Part shown: positions 45,748-55,214 of the stretch, in pieces
How the letters are laid out: every line of letters begins with the position of its first letter
How positions within the stretch are numbered: position 1 is the stretch's first letter
The notes under the pieces: model-generated
What the model was told of the DNA's origin: nothing
Seen by the model: the letters and a program-made list of their open reading frames with translations, nothing else
Databases searched by the model: none
Translations under genes and position numbers: made by a program
Assembly (NCBI GenBank): GCA_963522035.1
Contig: CAUQYP010000004.1
Span: 1 to 64,000, forward strand
From: Noviherbaspirillum_A sp963522035
GTDB lineage: Bacteria > Pseudomonadota > Gammaproteobacteria > Burkholderiales > Burkholderiaceae_D
Length of the DNA stretch: 64,000 nucleotides
Direction of reading: 5' to 3'

Positions 45748-46944
45748 ATGGATTTGAACTACAGCGCGGAGGACATCGCCTTCCGTGATCAGGTCAGGGC
45801 GTATCTCGACGCCAATCTCCCCAAGGATCTTCAACAAAAGGTGCTGAACCACAAGCGCCTTGCCAAGGACGACTTCGTGCGCTGGCACAAGATCGTCGCC
45901 AAGCAGGGCTGGGTCGGCACCGGCTGGCCGGTGGAATACGGCGGCACGGGCTGGAACGCGGTGCAGCGGCATATCTGGGAAGAAGAGTGCGCGCGCGCCG
46001 GTACGCCGCCCATCCTGCCGTTCGGCGTCAACATGGTGGCGCCGGTCATCATGGCTTTCGGTAATGAAGCGCAGAAGAAGCATTACCTGCCGCGCATCCT
46101 GAATTGCGACGACTGGTGGTGCCAGGGCTACTCCGAGCCGGGCGCCGGTTCCGACCTCGCGTCGCTCAAGACCCGCGCTGAGCGCCAGGGCGACCATTAC
46201 ATCGTTAACGGCCAGAAGACCTGGACCACGCTGGGCCAGCATGCGGACATGATCTTCTGCCTGGTGCGCACCGACACCGGCGGGCGCAAGCAGGAAGGCA
46301 TTTCCTTCCTGCTCATCGACATGAAGACGCCGGGCATTACCGTGCGTCCCATCATCATGCTGGACGAAGACCATGAAGTAAACGAAGTCTTCTTCGACAA
46401 CGTGAAGGTGCCGGTCGAGAACCTCATCGGCGAAGAAAACAAGGGCTGGACCTACGCGAAATACCTGCTGGGCCACGAGCGCACCAACATCGCCGCGGTG
46501 GGCCGCGCCAAGCGCGAGCTGCAGTTCTTGAAGCGTATCGCCACCGAGCATATGAAGAACGGCAAGCCGATGCTGGAAGACCCGGTCTTTGCGTCCAAGG
46601 TCGCCACGCTCGAGATCGAGATCATGGCGCTGGAAGTCACGGTGCTGAAGGTCATCTCGGAAGACAGCAAGCGCCGCGGCCCGGGGCCGGAGGCGTCCAT
46701 GCTGAAGGTGAAGGGCACCGAGGTGCAGCAGATGCTGACCGAGCTGATGGTGGAAGCGGTCGGGCCGTACAGCCTGCCGTTCGACCGCCATTACCTGGAA
46801 GGCGAGACGCAGCACAGCGCCTTCGAGGATGACGACGCAGCGCCGCTGGCCTCGTACTACTTCAACTTCCGCAAGACCTCGATCTACGGCGGTTCGAACG
46901 AGATCCAGAAAAACATCATCACCCAGATGATCCTTGGACTGTAG
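45748..46944 (+). CDS. Acyl-CoA dehydrogenase
   Basis: A 398-residue FAD-dependent acyl-CoA dehydrogenase. The N-terminal helical domain starts LNYSAEDIAFRDQVRAYL; GYSEPGAGSDLASLKTRA is the FAD/substrate-binding beta domain; GEENKGWTYAKYLLGHERT and the C-terminal IYGGSNEIQKNII end are typical. The ATG at 45748 has a GGAGG site; an in-frame ATG further up is not needed. First gene of a four-gene operon with a second dehydrogenase and two MaoC hydratases, so it acts in beta-oxidation of an unidentified acyl-CoA. Confidence 0.92.
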   Translation: MDLNYSAEDIAFRDQVRAYLDANLPKDLQQKVLNHKRLAKDDFVRWHKIVAKQGWVGTGWPVEYGGTGWNAVQRHIWEEECARAGTPPILPFGVNMVAPVIMAFGNEAQKKHYLPRILNCDDWWCQGYSEPGAGSDLASLKTRAERQGDHYIVNGQKTWTTLGQHADMIFCLVRTDTGGRKQEGISFLLIDMKTPGITVRPIIMLDEDHEVNEVFFDNVKVPVENLIGEENKGWTYAKYLLGHERTNIAAVGRAKRELQFLKRIATEHMKNGKPMLEDPVFASKVATLEIEIMALEVTVLKVISEDSKRRGPGPEASMLKVKGTEVQQMLTELMVEAVGPYSLPFDRHYLEGETQHSAFEDDDAAPLASYYFNFRKTSIYGGSNEIQKNIITQMILGL

Positions 46945-46955
46945 GAGACAAGAAC

Positions 46956-48095
46956 ATGGACTTTCAATTTACGCAGGAACAGCAGCAGTTCTCGGACGCC
47001 TTGCGGCGCTGGATGGAAAAGGACTATACGTTCGAGCATCGCAAGAAGATCGTCCACTCGGCCGAAGGCACCTCGTCGGACGCGTGGAACACGCTGACCG
47101 AGCTGGGCATGACGGCGCTGCCGGTGCCGGAAGAGCAGGGCGGTTTCAGCGGCTCGGCGATCGACATGCTGGTGGTGATGAAGGAAATCGGGCGCGGCCT
47201 GGTGGTCGAGCCCTACCTGGCCACGGCCTTCGGCGCGCAGTTCCTGAAGCTGGCCGGCAAGCAGGAAACGCTGCTGGAACAGGTCGCCACGGGCGAGCTG
47301 AAGCTGGCGGCGGCGCTGGGTGAAAAGCAGTCGCGCTTCGACCTGTTCGACATCAAGACCACGGCCAGCGCGAACGGCGACGGCTATGTGATCAACGGCA
47401 CCAAGGTCGTGGTCGTGCATGGCGGCCAGGCCGGCAAGCTGATCGTCTCGGCGCGCAGCACCGGCCAGCAGCGCGACACCGGCGGCATCTCGCTGTTCGT
47501 GGTGGCGGCGGATACGGCCGGCATAGCCCGCCGGGACTATCGCACCATCGACGGCCAGCGCGCGGCCGACATCCGCTTCGACAATGTGCAGGTGCCGGCG
47601 TCGGCGCTGCTGGGCGAGCTCGGCAATGGCTGGGACATCCTCGACGCGGCGGCCGACTATGCAGTCACGCTGCTGTGTGCGGAAGCCATCGGCGCGATGG
47701 AAGCGTTGAATGCAGCCACGCTGGACTACCTGAAGACCCGCCAGCAGTTCGGCGTGCCCATCGGTAAATTCCAGGCGCTGCAGCACAAGATGGCCGAGAT
47801 GTTCATGCAGTACCAGCAGGCCAGTTCGATGGCCACGCTGGCTGCGGTGAAGGTGGCTTCCAGCGACCCGGTCGAGCGTCGCCGCACGGTCTCCGCCGCC
47901 AAGGCGCGGGTGGGCCAGGCAGCGAAATTCGTGGGCCAGCAGGCGGTGCAGCTGCATGGCGGCATGGGCGTGACCGACGAGCTGCCGGCGGCGCATCACT
48001 TCAAGCGGCTGACGATGATCGAGCAGTCGCTGGGTGATACCGATTACCACCTGGCGCGCTTCATTGCCCAGCCGGGCTTCAGCCAGGCGGCCTGA
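46956..48095 (+). CDS. Acyl-CoA dehydrogenase, second subunit-like
   Basis: A 379-residue acyl-CoA dehydrogenase family protein starting DFQFTQEQQQFSDALRRWM. GYVINGTKVVVVHGGQAGKL and LGELGNGWDILDAAADYA follow, and the C-terminus has GGMGVTDELPAAHHFKRL but lacks the usual GGTSEI/NEI segment, as in pimeloyl-CoA dehydrogenase small subunits. It starts 11 bases after the first dehydrogenase, suggesting the two form a heteromeric enzyme like FadE28/FadE29 (inference). A TAGGAGA site precedes the ATG. Confidence 0.88.
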   Translation: MDFQFTQEQQQFSDALRRWMEKDYTFEHRKKIVHSAEGTSSDAWNTLTELGMTALPVPEEQGGFSGSAIDMLVVMKEIGRGLVVEPYLATAFGAQFLKLAGKQETLLEQVATGELKLAAALGEKQSRFDLFDIKTTASANGDGYVINGTKVVVVHGGQAGKLIVSARSTGQQRDTGGISLFVVAADTAGIARRDYRTIDGQRAADIRFDNVQVPASALLGELGNGWDILDAAADYAVTLLCAEAIGAMEALNAATLDYLKTRQQFGVPIGKFQALQHKMAEMFMQYQQASSMATLAAVKVASSDPVERRRTVSAAKARVGQAAKFVGQQAVQLHGGMGVTDELPAAHHFKRLTMIEQSLGDTDYHLARFIAQPGFSQAA

Positions 48096-48130
48096 GCCGA
48101 CCTGGATCAACCATAGCAAAGGACCAGCGC

Positions 48131-48604
48131 ATGGCAGAACTGAAGTGGTATTTCGAGGACTTCGAGCCTGGCCGGGTCATACCGGTCGGCAGCCGCAAGC
48201 TGCTGGAAGAGGAAATCGTCGCGTTTGCGATGCATTTCGACCCGCAGCCCTTCCACGTCAACAAGGAAGAAGCGGCGAAGTCGCATTACGGCGGCATCAT
48301 CGCCAGCGGCTGGCACACCTGCAGCATCATGATGCGGATGATGGTCGACGGCTTCCTGTCGCAGGCGGCCAGCATGGGCTCGCCAGGGGTCGATGAAATC
48401 CGCTGGCTCAAGCCGGTGCGGCCAGGCGACACGCTCACGGTCACCACGACCGTGATGGACGTGCGCCCGTCAAGCAGCAAGCCCGACCGCGGCGTGGTCC
48501 ATACGATGTGGGAAGCCAAAAACCAGCATGGCGAAACGGTGGCGACGGTGAAGGGCATGGGCATGTTCATGCGCCGGCCCCAGCAACCTTCCGCCACGCA
48601 ATAA
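48131..48604 (+). CDS. MaoC family dehydratase
   Basis: A 157-residue hot-dog-fold protein. MHFDPQPFHVNKEEAAKS contains the catalytic D...H of (R)-specific enoyl-CoA hydratases and GGIIASGWHTCSIMMRM the following hot-dog helix. It should hydrate the enoyl-CoA made by the dehydrogenases just upstream. Third gene of the operon; an AAAGGA site lies before the ATG. Confidence 0.88.
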   Translation: MAELKWYFEDFEPGRVIPVGSRKLLEEEIVAFAMHFDPQPFHVNKEEAAKSHYGGIIASGWHTCSIMMRMMVDGFLSQAASMGSPGVDEIRWLKPVRPGDTLTVTTTVMDVRPSSSKPDRGVVHTMWEAKNQHGETVATVKGMGMFMRRPQQPSATQ

Positions 48605-48626
48605 CAAACTCAATTGAGGAGACAAC

Positions 48627-49082
48627 ATGCGTGAAATAGCATCGCTCGACGAGCTCAAGGCGCTGGTCGGCCAGGAAATAGCGGTATCGGACTGGGTGCA
48701 GATCAGCCAGGAACGGGTCAACCAGTTTGCCGAGGCCACCGGCGACTACCAGTGGATACACCTGGACGTTGAACGCTGCAAGCGCGAGTCGCCGTTCGGC
48801 GGCCCGATTGCCCATGGTTACCTGACCCTGTCGCTGCTGCCGATGCTGATGCAGAACTCGGTGCGCATGACCGACGTGCGCATGGGCGTGAACTATGGCC
48901 TGAACAAGGTGCGCTTCCCGGCGCCGGTGCCGGTCGGCAGCAAGGTCCGCAGCCGCACCACGGTGCTGTCGGTGGAAGACATCGAGGGCGGTGCGCAGGT
49001 GACGTGGCTGGTGACGGTGGAGCGTGAGGGCGGGGACAAGCCGGTGTGCGTGGCGGAGTCGATCTCGCGGCGCTATACCTGA
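48627..49082 (+). CDS. MaoC-like hydratase (NodN type)
   Basis: A 151-residue hot-dog hydratase. FAEATGDYQWIHLDVERCKRE has the D-x4-H catalytic pair and FGGPIAHGYLTLSLLPMLM is the substrate-tunnel helix; GVNYGLNKVRFPAPVPVGSKVR is typical of the NodN/MaoC branch. It is last in the operon, 22 bases after the other MaoC gene, and has an AGGAGA site. Two hot-dog proteins side by side may form a heterodimer, as in some steroid-type beta-oxidation systems (inference). Confidence 0.88.
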   Translation: MREIASLDELKALVGQEIAVSDWVQISQERVNQFAEATGDYQWIHLDVERCKRESPFGGPIAHGYLTLSLLPMLMQNSVRMTDVRMGVNYGLNKVRFPAPVPVGSKVRSRTTVLSVEDIEGGAQVTWLVTVEREGGDKPVCVAESISRRYT

Positions 49083-49164
49083 GGGATTTTGCCTGAGACC
49101 TGATACCGGTCCCAAGTCACGTCATAGCGGTTGAAATCGATGACGTCGATTCATGTCCTTGACT

Positions 49165-49265
49165 CGTAGGGTGTAGAAAGCGAAGCGCGTTATACCTCGG
49201 CCGGTAACAGGCATCGCCTGTTAGTGACGCTTGGTGTAATGCGCTGGCGCTTATTACACCCTACG
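49165..49265. repeat. Palindromic ~101-bp repeat, copy 1
   Basis: Starts CGTAGGGTGTAG and ends ATTACACCCTACG, with an internal core (GGCCGGTAACAGGCATCGCC) matching copies 2 and 3 less closely. It lies between the convergent 3' ends of the MaoC gene and a GST gene, oriented like copy 3. Confidence 0.85.
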
Positions 49266-49299
49266 AATTTTCATTGCGCGTTATGTCCTGGGAGAGGCA

Positions 49300-49992
49300 T
49301 CAGCGCTTTGCGTACTGCCCCGCGCCGAACAGCACGTCACGGGCCTTGTCGTCCGTGATCGGCTTGCGAAGATTCGCCAGCACTTCCACGCCGCGCTGCA
49401 CCGCCGGCCGCGCGGCAATCTCGTCGAACCAGCGCTTCAGGTTCGGATACTCCTCGATCTCGATACCCTGGTTCTTCCACGAACGCAGCCACGGGAAGGT
49501 CGCAATGTCCGCAATCGTGTATTCCTCGCCCGCCAGGTAGCCTTCCCTGGCTACCTGCTTGTCGATCACGCCATAGAGCCGCTTTGCCTCGTTGGTATAA
49601 CGGTTGATTGCATACTCGACCTTCTCGGGCGCGTAGATGCGGAAGTGGTGTGCCTGGCCCAGCATCGGTCCGACGCCGCCCATCTGGAACATCAGCCATT
49701 GCAGCGTGCTGAACTTGTCGCGATCGCTGCGGCCGAGCAGGGTTCCGGTCTTGCTGGCCAGGTAGATCAGGATGGCGCCGGACTCGAACAGCGAGATCGG
49801 CTTGCCGTCCATGCCGTCGGCGTCGACGATGGCCGGAATCTTGTTGTTGGGCGAAATAGCCAGGAAGTCCGGCTTGAACTGGTCCCCGGCCCCGATGTCG
49901 ATGTGGTGCACCCGGTAAGGCAGGCCGGTTTCTTCCAGCATGATGTGAACCTTGTGGCCGTTGGGCGTGGCAGTGGAATAGACATCGATCAT
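49300..49992 (-). CDS. Glutathione S-transferase family protein (YfcG-like)
   Basis: A 230-residue GST. The thioredoxin-like N-terminal domain opens IDVYSTATPNGHKVHIML and has NNKIPAIVD and the glutathione-contact ESGAILIYLA; the helical C-terminal domain includes LMFQMGGVGPMLGQAHHF, typical of nu-class (YfcG/YghU) enzymes with disulfide reductase activity. It is monocistronic and converges on the MaoC operon with repeat copy 1 between them. Confidence 0.88.
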   Translation of the reverse strand: MIDVYSTATPNGHKVHIMLEETGLPYRVHHIDIGAGDQFKPDFLAISPNNKIPAIVDADGMDGKPISLFESGAILIYLASKTGTLLGRSDRDKFSTLQWLMFQMGGVGPMLGQAHHFRIYAPEKVEYAINRYTNEAKRLYGVIDKQVAREGYLAGEEYTIADIATFPWLRSWKNQGIEIEEYPNLKRWFDEIAARPAVQRGVEVLANLRKPITDDKARDVLFGAGQYAKR

Positions 49993-50064
49993 GGGGTTTC
50001 CTTGAAATTATTAGTGCTGCAGATTATGCAGAAATTTTGCGTTCGGCGCTCGGCCCGCGCCCAT

Positions 50065-50096
50065 GAAAAAAGGCATGCGATCCGCATGCCTTTTTA
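50065..50096 (-). terminator. Strong bidirectional-type terminator
   Basis: AAAAAGGCATGCG and CGCATGCCTTTTT form an eight-base GC stem extended by A/T pairs around a three-base loop. It lies 20 bases after the stop of the minus-strand acyl-CoA dehydrogenase gene at 50117 and ends that operon. Confidence 0.88.
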
Positions 50097-50116
50097 TTGA
50101 CGAAACAGCCTGCCGG

Positions 50117-51379
<1,263 letters not shown>

Positions 51380-51417
51380 TTGATGTCTCCTTGTTGGTTG
51401 CCAGCTTAAGGGGTGAG

Positions 51418-52482
51418 TCAGGAACGGGCGCCGGAGGCGTACTGCCAGCCCATCTCGGCCATGGGGCGCGTCGCCTGGCCGGCCTTCAGCGCTTCCTCGC
51501 TGGAGGCGGTGCCGTCGACGTAGCGCTTCATGATGCCCTGCAGGATGCCCGCCATGCGGAACATGTTGTAGGCCAGGTAGAACTTGAAATCTTCCTGGCG
51601 TATGGTGCGGCCGGTGCGCTGCGAATACAGCGCGATGTACTCCTGCTCGGTCGGTATGCCCAGCGACTTGTGGTCGAGCCCGCCGATGCCGCGGAACTGG
51701 CCCTGGGCGATATGCCAGCTCATCAGGTGATAGGAAAAGTCGGCCAGCGGGTGGCCCAGCGTCGACAGCTCCCAGTCCAGCACGGCCAAAATGCGCGGCT
51801 CGGTCGGGTGGAAGATCATGTTGTCGAGGCGGTAGTCGCCATGCACGATGCTGGTCTCGTCGCCTGGCGGGATATTCCCCGGCAGCCATTCGATGAGCTT
51901 GTCCATCGCCTCGATCTTCTCGGTCTCGGACGCCTTGTACTGGCGGGTCCAGCGGTCGATCTGGCGGCCGAAGTAATTGCCCGGCTTGCCGAAGCTTTCC
52001 AGGCCGATGGCCTTGTAGTCGATCATGTGCAGCTGCGCGATCACGCGGTTCATCTCGTCGTAGTAGGCGCCGCGTTCCTCGTTGCTCATGCCGGGCAGCG
52101 ACTGGTCCCACAGCACGCGGCCCTGCACGAAGTCCATCACGTAGAACGCGCGGCCGATGACGGACTCGTCGGTGCACAGCGCATACTGGCGCGGCGCCGG
52201 GAAGCCGGCCCGGTTCAGCGCGTCCATCACACGGAACTCGCGGTCGATGGCGTGGGCGGAGGCCAGCAGCTTGGCGGCGGGGCCGGGCTTGGTGCGCAGC
52301 ACATAGCTGCGGTCGCCGGCAGTGAGCTTGAACGTGGGGTTGGACTGGCCGCCCTTGAACTGCTCGACGTTCAACTCGCCGGAATAGCCTTCCACATGCT
52401 GGCGCATGTAGTCCTGCAAGGCGCCGATATCGAACTTCTGGCGCTCGGCCACCGGCTTGGTGCCCATGAATTCTTCGTACAT
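51418..52482 (-). CDS. APH-type phosphotransferase, LvaA/ACAD10-kinase-like
   Basis: A 354-residue aminoglycoside phosphotransferase-fold kinase. FKGGQSNPTFKL is the nucleotide-binding hairpin, YVLRTKPGP holds the lysine, SIVHGDYRLDNMIFHP the catalytic loop (H-G-D-x-R-x-x-N) and AVLDWELSTLGHPLADFSY the metal-binding D-W-E. This class is fused to, or paired with, an acyl-CoA dehydrogenase in ACAD10/11 and LvaA/LvaC, where it phosphorylates the 4-hydroxyl of hydroxyacyl-CoAs. It is paired that way here. A CAGGAGA site precedes the ATG and a palindromic operator lies about 95 bases upstream. Confidence 0.87.
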   Translation of the reverse strand: MYEEFMGTKPVAERQKFDIGALQDYMRQHVEGYSGELNVEQFKGGQSNPTFKLTAGDRSYVLRTKPGPAAKLLASAHAIDREFRVMDALNRAGFPAPRQYALCTDESVIGRAFYVMDFVQGRVLWDQSLPGMSNEERGAYYDEMNRVIAQLHMIDYKAIGLESFGKPGNYFGRQIDRWTRQYKASETEKIEAMDKLIEWLPGNIPPGDETSIVHGDYRLDNMIFHPTEPRILAVLDWELSTLGHPLADFSYHLMSWHIAQGQFRGIGGLDHKSLGIPTEQEYIALYSQRTGRTIRQEDFKFYLAYNMFRMAGILQGIMKRYVDGTASSEEALKAGQATRPMAEMGWQYASGARS

Positions 52483-52558
52483 CGCGTCTCCTGATTATTT
52501 GTCGGGACCACGGCACGTACCGCGGTCAAGACTCGTCGTCGGAATTTATTGTCGGGCC

Positions 52559-52590
52559 ATTCTACCGCATAAAATCGTACGATCGTACTA
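52559..52590 (-). promoter_or_regulatory. Promoter with palindromic operator for the kinase/dehydrogenase operon
   Basis: GTACGATCGTAC (52577-52588) is a perfect 12-base palindrome. On the minus strand a TAGAAT -10-like hexamer (52559-52564) lies 17 bases after a TACGAT hexamer that overlaps the palindrome, so a bound repressor would cover the -35. The site is alike to GCACGGTCGTGC at 45705-45716. Confidence 0.55.
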
Positions 52591-52645
52591 ATCGGTAGCT
52601 TATAAGCGGCCCGTCCTGCATGAATGACTTCGACCCTGGCGAGCT

Positions 52646-52747
52646 CGTAGGGTGTAACAAGCGCCAGCGCATTACACCGCTCGTCGCTTGCAGGCGGTGC
52701 CTGTTCATCGGCCATGGTGTAATGCGCTTCGTTTATTACACCCTACG
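52646..52747. repeat. Palindromic ~101-bp repeat, copy 2
   Basis: Starts CGTAGGGTGTAAC and ends ATTACACCCTACG. Its core is the reverse complement of copy 3. Its last bases supply the TAG stop codon of the histidine phosphatase gene (stop at 52743-52745), so it abuts coding sequence directly. Confidence 0.88.
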
Positions 52748-53462
52748 ATTTTCCTTCCGCCGGCTTGCGGAACTTGCGGTACTGCTCGTACAGGATTTCC
52801 ATGGTCGTGCTGCGTGTGTCGTCCTGCAGCACCGTCGGCGGCGCATGGTTGACGAAGCGCACCACCCAGTCTGCCGCATGGTCGCCGACATCGAGCGCGT
52901 TGATGCAGCCTGCCGTTTGCGCCAGGTTGCCCAGGTACAGGCGCTGGCCGGTCAGTGCATGCGAAAGGATGGCGCGGTTGACGCCGCCGTGCAGCACCAT
53001 CAGCACGGTGTCCCAGTTGTCTTCGGCCCGCAGGCGGCCGAGTGCCGGATGCACGCGGTCCATCAGCTCGCCGATGGACTCGCCGTTCAGGAAGCGCTTG
53101 TCCTCGGGCACGATGCCCTCGAATGCGCCGGTGAAGGCTTCCTTCAGCTTGTCCTCGGCAATGGACGCCAGCTTGCCGCCGCGGATTTCCACCAGCTCCG
53201 GCCAGGTCTCCAGCCCGATGTCCTGGCCGGTCTGGGCCAGCACGCCCTGCGCCGTCTCGACCGTGCGCGGCAAGCCGGAAACGATGACGCGGTCGAAGCG
53301 CACGCCGTCGGCGGCGAACACGCGGCCTGCGGCCTCGGCCTGCGCGCGGCCCTGTTCATTGAGCGGGACCGCTTCCGGAAGGATGGGTCTGCCCGATGCA
53401 TCGAAGTAGGTGACATTGCCATGCCGCATCAGGTAGATGCGGCGTCGTTGTGCAGTTTTCAT
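52743..53462 (-). CDS. Histidine phosphatase family protein
   Basis: A 239-residue phosphoglycerate mutase-like phosphatase. RRIYLMRHGNV has the catalytic R-H-G; IVSGLPRTVETAQ and VLMVLHGGVNRAIL hold the second arginine and second histidine. Substrate unknown. It lies nine bases after the enoyl-CoA hydratase gene, in one operon with it. Its stop codon lies within repeat copy 2, so the native C-terminus may have been changed when the repeat arrived. It might remove phosphate from an intermediate of the neighbouring kinase pathway (speculative). Confidence 0.87.
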   Translation of the reverse strand: MKTAQRRRIYLMRHGNVTYFDASGRPILPEAVPLNEQGRAQAEAAGRVFAADGVRFDRVIVSGLPRTVETAQGVLAQTGQDIGLETWPELVEIRGGKLASIAEDKLKEAFTGAFEGIVPEDKRFLNGESIGELMDRVHPALGRLRAEDNWDTVLMVLHGGVNRAILSHALTGQRLYLGNLAQTAGCINALDVGDHAADWVVRFVNHAPPTVLQDDTRSTTMEILYEQYRKFRKPAEGKS

Positions 53463-53470
53463 CGGTCCTT

Positions 53471-54250
53471 TTACTTGTATTGCGGCTTGCGCTTCTCGAG
53501 GAAGGCGCTGATGCCTTCGCGGCCGTCGCGATGGTGCAGGCTTTCGACGAAGTGCTGCTTCTCGAGTTCAAACTGCTGTTCGAGCGTGTTCTCGCTGGCG
53601 TCGCGCACCAGGCTCTTGATGCGGGTCGTTGCGTTCGGCGACAGCAGCGCGAGTTCGTCGGCCCAGGCCAGCGTATGGTCGAGCGCGCTGCCGTCCGGCG
53701 CCAGGCGGTTGACCAGGCCCAGCGCATGCAGGCGCGTCGCCAGCACCGGCTTGCCTTCGATGATGATCTCGGTGGCCAGCTGGCGCGGCAGCGCACGGGC
53801 CAGGAACCAGGAGCCGCCGCCGTCCGGCGTCAGGCCGACCTTCACATAGGCCATCACGAACTTGGCGTTCTCGCCGGCGACGATCATGTCGCAGGCCAGC
53901 GCCAGCGAAAAACCGGCGCCCGCCGCCGCGCCGTCGACCGCGGCAATGACTGGCTTCGTGCAGCTGCGTATGGCGTCGGTCCAGCCGTTGAGCTGGTCGA
54001 TGGAGTCGGCCTGGACTGCCTTGTCCTTCTCGCGGTTTTCCAGCAGGCGGTTCAGGTTGCCGCCGGCGCAAAAGAAGTTGTCGGCGCCGGTCAGCACGAC
54101 GGCGCGGATACTGCTGTCCCGTTCGGCAGTGGCCAGCGACTCGACCGCCGCGGCATACATGTCGGGATGAAGCGCGTTCTTCGCGCCGGGGTTGGACAGG
54201 GTAAGGATCAGCGTGGCGTCCCGTCGGGACGCCTTGAGTTCTGCGGACAT
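53471..54250 (-). CDS. Enoyl-CoA hydratase/isomerase family protein
   Basis: A 259-residue crotonase-fold protein. ILTLSNPGAKNALHPDMYAA, the oxyanion-hole segments (VLTGADNFFCAGGNLNRLL; AVDGAAAGAGFSLALACDM) and VKVGLTPDGGGSWFLARAL are in order. The residue after the second glycine block (D in PDGG) stands where a catalytic glutamate is common, so isomerase chemistry is possible. First gene of a minus-strand operon with the histidine phosphatase. Confidence 0.9.
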   Translation of the reverse strand: MSAELKASRRDATLILTLSNPGAKNALHPDMYAAAVESLATAERDSSIRAVVLTGADNFFCAGGNLNRLLENREKDKAVQADSIDQLNGWTDAIRSCTKPVIAAVDGAAAGAGFSLALACDMIVAGENAKFVMAYVKVGLTPDGGGSWFLARALPRQLATEIIIEGKPVLATRLHALGLVNRLAPDGSALDHTLAWADELALLSPNATTRIKSLVRDASENTLEQQFELEKQHFVESLHHRDGREGISAFLEKRKPQYK

Positions 54251-54416
54251 GGTGTGGGTCGCCGCGGTGCGGGCCAGGGTTGGGATGAAGGATCATATAC
54301 CGGCGCATGCATGCTTGAAAAGCAAGCCCGCCGATTGTGCGCCCCGTCGGCAGCGGTTAATATCGCCGGCAGCATGGCGGCCTGCCAGGCGTCCAACGAT
54401 TATCCAAGGAGACAAG

Positions 54417-55061
54417 ATGTTCAAGTTATGCGGCTTTGCGCTCAGCAATTACTACAACAAGGTCAAGCTCGCGCTGCTGGAAAAAGGCGTGCCGTTCGAA
54501 GAGGAACTGGTCTGGGCCGACCGTTCCGCGGCGCTGCTGGAGAAGTCGCCGCTGGGGAAGATTCCCTACTGCGAGACCGAGCATGGCACGCTGTTCGAGT
54601 CGCAGGTCATCATGGAATACATCGAGGATGCGTATCCGCAAAACCCGCTGATGCCGGCCGACGCGTTCGGCCGCGCCAAGCAGCGCGAGCTGGTCACCTT
54701 CATCGAGCTGCACCTGGAACTGGTGGCGCGTGAGTTGTACGGCGAGGCCTTCTTCGGCGGCAAGGTATCCGACGAGACCAGGGAGCGCGTAAAGAAACTG
54801 CTGACGCGCAATGCGAAGGCGCTGGGCAAGGTGGCGAAGTTCGGGCCCTATATCGCCGGCGACCAGTTCACCATGGCCGACTGCGCGGCGATGGTTCACC
54901 TGCCGCTGGTCGGCATGGCCAGCAAGATCGTCCTCGGCGAGGACGTGCTCGCCGAATACCCTGTGCGTGACTACGTGAAGATGCTGGCGGAACGGCCGAC
55001 GGTGCAAAAGGTCAATGCCGACCGCAAGGCAAACGAGGCAATGCGCAAGGCGATGAAGTAG
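54417..55061 (+). CDS. Glutathione S-transferase family protein
   Basis: A 214-residue GST. KLCGFALSNYYNKVKLALLEKG is the N-terminal thioredoxin-like start with the catalytic serine in the SNYYNK segment; GKIPYCE and FESQVIMEYIED are the glutathione-binding blocks; the C-terminal helical domain has FTMADCAAMVHLPL. The ATG at 54417 has a perfect AAGGAGA site, so the longer open frame upstream is not used. Divergent from the enoyl-CoA hydratase operon; repeat copy 3 follows its stop by 20 bases. Confidence 0.9.
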   Translation: MFKLCGFALSNYYNKVKLALLEKGVPFEEELVWADRSAALLEKSPLGKIPYCETEHGTLFESQVIMEYIEDAYPQNPLMPADAFGRAKQRELVTFIELHLELVARELYGEAFFGGKVSDETRERVKKLLTRNAKALGKVAKFGPYIAGDQFTMADCAAMVHLPLVGMASKIVLGEDVLAEYPVRDYVKMLAERPTVQKVNADRKANEAMRKAMK

Positions 55062-55080
55062 GGAAATGCAAGGAATAATC

Positions 55081-55182
55081 CGTAGGGTGTAATAACCGAA
55101 GGGCATTACACCATGGCCGATGAACAGGCACCGCCTGCAAGCGACGAATGGTGTAATGCGCTTTCGCTTATTACACCCTACG
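55081..55182. repeat. Palindromic ~101-bp repeat, copy 3
   Basis: Starts CGTAGGGTGTAATAA and ends TTATTACACCCTACG, the best-matched termini of the three copies, with internal sub-palindromes (CATTACACC/GGTGTAATG). It lies between the convergent 3' ends of the GST and aminotransferase genes. Confidence 0.9.
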
Positions 55183-55214
55183 CGAAATTCACGGATGGGC
55201 CAATGTCCTCCGCG

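Noticed and set aside
45580..46815. A 411-codon minus-strand frame opposite the first acyl-CoA dehydrogenase
   Set aside because: High-GC antisense shadow with low-complexity, histidine/arginine-rich text and no family motif.
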